Assembly (NCBI GenBank): GCA_030144725.1
Contig: JASKMD010000031.1
Location: forward strand, 8,066,129 to 8,130,128
Direction: 5' to 3'
Source of the DNA: Haematococcus lacustris
Taxonomy: Eukaryota > Chlorophyta > Chlorophyceae > Chlamydomonadales > Haematococcaceae
Length of the DNA stretch: 64,000 nt
This document shows, in pieces, positions 44,696-64,000 of this stretch. Under the pieces are notes generated by a model. That model was given only the letters and a program-made list of their open reading frames with translations. It had not been told where the DNA came from and made no database searches. Each line of letters opens with the position of its first letter. Within the stretch, counting starts at the first letter, position 1. The position numbers and the translations under genes are program-made.

Positions 44696-64000
<19,305 letters not shown>

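Overview
The window looks like nuclear DNA of a flagellated green alga, most likely of the order Chlamydomonadales. A Haematococcus-like genome is my guess; I could not test it. The reasons are high G+C, genes built of many short exons with GT-AG and some GC-AG introns, an axonemal-type dynein heavy chain, a plant-style cyclopropane fatty acid synthase, a nuclear tRNA-Glu with an intron at the usual place, a Copia element, Fanzor-type (eukaryotic TnpB) genes, and very long simple-sequence arrays. Nothing prokaryotic (operons, CRISPR arrays, ribosome binding sites) was seen.

Layout. 1-2.1 kb: a (GGGC)n array and a 1.5-kb segmental duplicate that carries a copy of the last exon of a sorting nexin gene. 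2.1-6 kb: weak hypothetical exons. 6.0-9.85 kb: a young Copia retrotransposon on the minus strand with near-identical LTRs, a target-site duplication, a half-tRNA-iMet primer site and a deleted reverse transcriptase. 10.5-14.1 kb: weak hypothetical exons. 14.3-16.1 kb: a second (GGGC)n array, followed by the second copy of the duplicate, which runs into an intact sorting nexin 1/VPS5-like gene (17.0-19.9 kb, minus, 8 exons, 433 aa). 20.6-24.6 kb: broken Fanzor-family copies and a (GGGGGT)n array. 24.7 kb: tRNA-Glu(CUC). 26.1-34.2 kb: a 21-exon gene (1,173 aa) joining an FAD oxidoreductase, a cyclopropane-fatty-acid-synthase methyltransferase and a C-terminal polytopic membrane domain. 34.2-44.2 kb: a cluster of Fanzor elements, one nearly intact (38.4-41.55 kb) and three degenerate copies. 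44.7 kb to the right edge: the 5' part of a dynein-heavy-chain-related gene, whose introns hold another Fanzor remnant, a solo LTR relic and several large arrays.

The three well-resolved genes act in unrelated processes: endosome-to-Golgi sorting (sorting nexin), membrane lipid modification (cyclopropane synthase fusion) and flagellar motility (dynein). The accessory part of the window is dominated by one Fanzor family. Separate copies share a 3' terminal sequence, and all degenerate copies share a TAG where the better copy has a Trp codon. The dynein gene keeps the glycine skeleton of the AAA1 P-loop but has lost its lysine and threonine, which suggests a catalytically inactive AAA1.

The exon models of the sorting nexin and the synthase fusion were built by hand from splice sites, reading phase and family alignment recalled from general knowledge. 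Both sum to whole codons with consistent phases. The dynein and Fanzor models contain apparent one-base frameshifts next to C runs, which may be assembly errors.
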